Below are positions 62,798 to 64,000 of a stretch of DNA of 64,000 bases, piece after piece. The translations under genes and the position numbers were made by a program. The stretch is from positions 186,001-250,000 of the forward strand of contig NZ_AQQY01000004.1 in NCBI RefSeq assembly GCF_000671395.1. Direction: 5' to 3'. This DNA comes from Actibacterium atlanticum. GTDB lineage: Bacteria; Pseudomonadota; Alphaproteobacteria; Rhodobacterales; Rhodobacteraceae. The stretch's first letter is position 1. Each line of letters opens with the position of its first letter. The notes beneath the pieces are model-generated. The model was not told the origin of the DNA. It worked only from the letters and a program-made list of their open reading frames with translations, and searched no databases.

Positions 62798-63679
62798 GTG
62801 AACCTTGTCCTTACAGTGCTTGAAATCGTCACGCCGGTTTTCGCATTGGCCGCTGTTGGGTTTGCCTGGGTCAAGCTGGGTTTTGAGTATCGCATAGAGT
62901 TCATCACACGCTTTGCCATGACACTGGCGGTGCCGTGTCTGGTGTTCGTCGCCTTGATGAAAGCGCAGATTGACCCGAACGCGCTGACGGCTCTTACACT
63001 GGCGGCATTCTCCGCCTATGCCATTGTTGCGGTTATATTTTTCGGGCTGTGCCGATTGGCAAAACTGAACGTGCGCACCTATTTGAACCCGCTGATCTTT
63101 GGCAACACCGGGAATATGGGTCTGCCCTTGGCCTTGTTCGCATTTGGTCAGGCCGGTTTGTCATATGCGGTTGTCGTGTTTGCCGTGATGGCAGTGCTGT
63201 CGTTTTCTGTTGGTGTTTGGTTGGTATCGGGCGGCGGTTCTTTGCTGAAGGTCATCAAAGAGCCCTTGGTCGGTGCCACCATTTTGGGCGGGCTGTTCTT
63301 GTCACAGGGCTGGAGCACGCCGAGCGCGTTAACCAATTCACTGGAATTGATCGGTCAAATGGCGATCCCGATGATGCTGATTACACTTGGCGTCGCCGTT
63401 GCCAGGCTAAAACCCAACCATGTGGGCAAAGCTGTTTGGATATCCATCGTCAAGCTGGCTGTCTGTACCGGAGCAGCCTGGGGCGTAGGGCGTGCCATGA
63501 ACCTTCCGGCCGAAGCCTTTGCCGTGCTGGTGGTACAGATTGCCACCCCGGTTCCCGTCACATCCTATCTTTTGGCCGAGAAGTACGGTGCGGATTCAGA
63601 TGCCGTCGCGGGTCTGGTGGTGATCTCTACCCTGATATCCGTCGGCACGATTCCTCTTACACTCGCATTTTTGATCTGA
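62798..63679 (+). CDS. AEC family transporter
   Basis: A 293-aa auxin-efflux-carrier-type membrane protein with about 10 segments (LEIVTPVFALAAVGFAWVKLG first; ILGGLFLSQGW mid; VVISTLISVGTIPLTLAFLI last). The GTG at 62798 is preceded by AGGAAA and fits the family; in-frame codons at 62759 and 62765 lack a better site. The substrate is unknown. It is divergent from hspQ with a short gap. Confidence 0.85.
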   Translation: MNLVLTVLEIVTPVFALAAVGFAWVKLGFEYRIEFITRFAMTLAVPCLVFVALMKAQIDPNALTALTLAAFSAYAIVAVIFFGLCRLAKLNVRTYLNPLIFGNTGNMGLPLALFAFGQAGLSYAVVVFAVMAVLSFSVGVWLVSGGGSLLKVIKEPLVGATILGGLFLSQGWSTPSALTNSLELIGQMAIPMMLITLGVAVARLKPNHVGKAVWISIVKLAVCTGAAWGVGRAMNLPAEAFAVLVVQIATPVPVTSYLLAEKYGADSDAVAGLVVISTLISVGTIPLTLAFLI

Positions 63680-63757
63680 TCTGCCTTCGCTGAGGTTTGC
63701 TCCGCGCCCGGCTTTGGCGTATCCTTGAAAAAAACCAAAACATAGCGAGTGAGGCAG

Positions 63758-64000
63758 ATGAGCAGGTTTCTTCGCGTCGCAACATTTGTGGGCCTGGTCG
63801 CACTGACCGGCTGTGGTGGAAGTAGTTCTTCGCCACCGCGCAACTTGGACAACGCGTGTTCCATTGTGGATCAGCGCCCTAAATATTTGCGCGCCATGAA
63901 AAAGACGGAGCGCAAGTGGGGTGTTCCGGTGCATGTGCAAATGGCGACGATCTATCAGGAAAGTAAGTTCGATGGCGACGCCCGTACGCCGTACAGGTTC
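63758..64000 (+). CDS. Lipoprotein with lytic transglycosylase-like start (cut by window edge)
   Basis: The frame opens with ATG 63758 after GAGGCAG and stays open to the edge, 81 codons. The signal MSRFLRVATFVGLVALTGC has lipobox LTGC. The visible mature part contains ACSIVDQRPKYLRAMKK and MATIYQESKFDGDAR, the catalytic-Glu region (YQESKF) of SLT-type lytic transglycosylases. The rest is off the window. Confidence 0.8.
   Translation, partial: MSRFLRVATFVGLVALTGCGGSSSSPPRNLDNACSIVDQRPKYLRAMKKTERKWGVPVHVQMATIYQESKFDGDARTPYRF

Noticed and set aside
1-64000. CRISPR array or cas genes associated with the Tn7-like module
   Set aside because: No array of regularly spaced repeats with unique spacers was found; the only periodic repeats are the short 11-bp-spaced units near gltB.

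Overview
The window looks like chromosomal DNA of an alphaproteobacterium of the family Rhodobacteraceae (Roseobacter group). It carries the petABC (cytochrome bc1) operon, a petP/petR-type regulator pair, a periplasmic cytochrome c-550, the xseB-ispA-dxs isoprenoid cluster, large gltB and gltD genes, and GC-rich codon use. The lineage is inferred from gene content and style. No database search was possible.

Positions 1-2600 (accessory): a Tn7-like transposition module runs leftward off the window edge. From upstream to downstream it has a Ner/Nlp-type helix-turn-helix regulator, an unrecognised 53-residue ORF, a TnsA-like endonuclease and a truncated TnsB-like DDE transposase. The next kilobase (2566-3573) has no convincing gene but holds a 15-bp-arm palindrome and a third copy of its half-site.

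Positions 3574-18654 (accessory): five tightly coupled genes form one plus-strand operon. They encode a 1725-aa DEAD/DEAH helicase with a DUF1998-type C-terminus, a 923-aa SNF2/RapA-like helicase, a 1475-aa Eco57I-type adenine methyltransferase, a 653-aa SMC/Rad50-like ATPase with a four-cysteine module in its coiled coil, and a 249-aa HNH endonuclease. The inventory resembles DISARM and Druantia anti-phage loci but matches no canonical version I know. It lies against the 3' end of a tRNA-Lys gene (18787-18862, minus), a common island boundary. This is the best candidate for an undescribed system.

Positions 18988-64000 (core-like): an unknown gene, VOC protein, GST and LysR; dapF-mtaB and a PaiB-like protein; a lipoprotein and GST; petABC; a SulP transporter; cytochrome c-550; aroC and an AEC transporter; a thioredoxin/CcdA pair; a DMT exporter; HU; AMP nucleosidase; a lipoprotein and an NAD-dependent epimerase-like protein. 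These are followed by dxs-ispA-xseB-deacetylase-petR-petP on the minus strand, ilvE, DUF1294, a small basic protein, HupE and DUF4198 (divergent), a PQQ sugar dehydrogenase-like protein, queG, GST, mtgA, gltB and gltD, uppP, fRMsr, a SpoIIAA/RsbW-like pair, ggt, hspQ, another AEC transporter, and the start of a lipoprotein transglycosylase.

Smaller features of note: an array of 7-bp repeats at 11-bp spacing between gltD and gltB, typical of sites for PhoB/OmpR-family regulators; a 43-codon ORF ending just before gltB; a 13-bp direct repeat between gltD and uppP; and petPR located about 15 kb from petABC rather than beside it.
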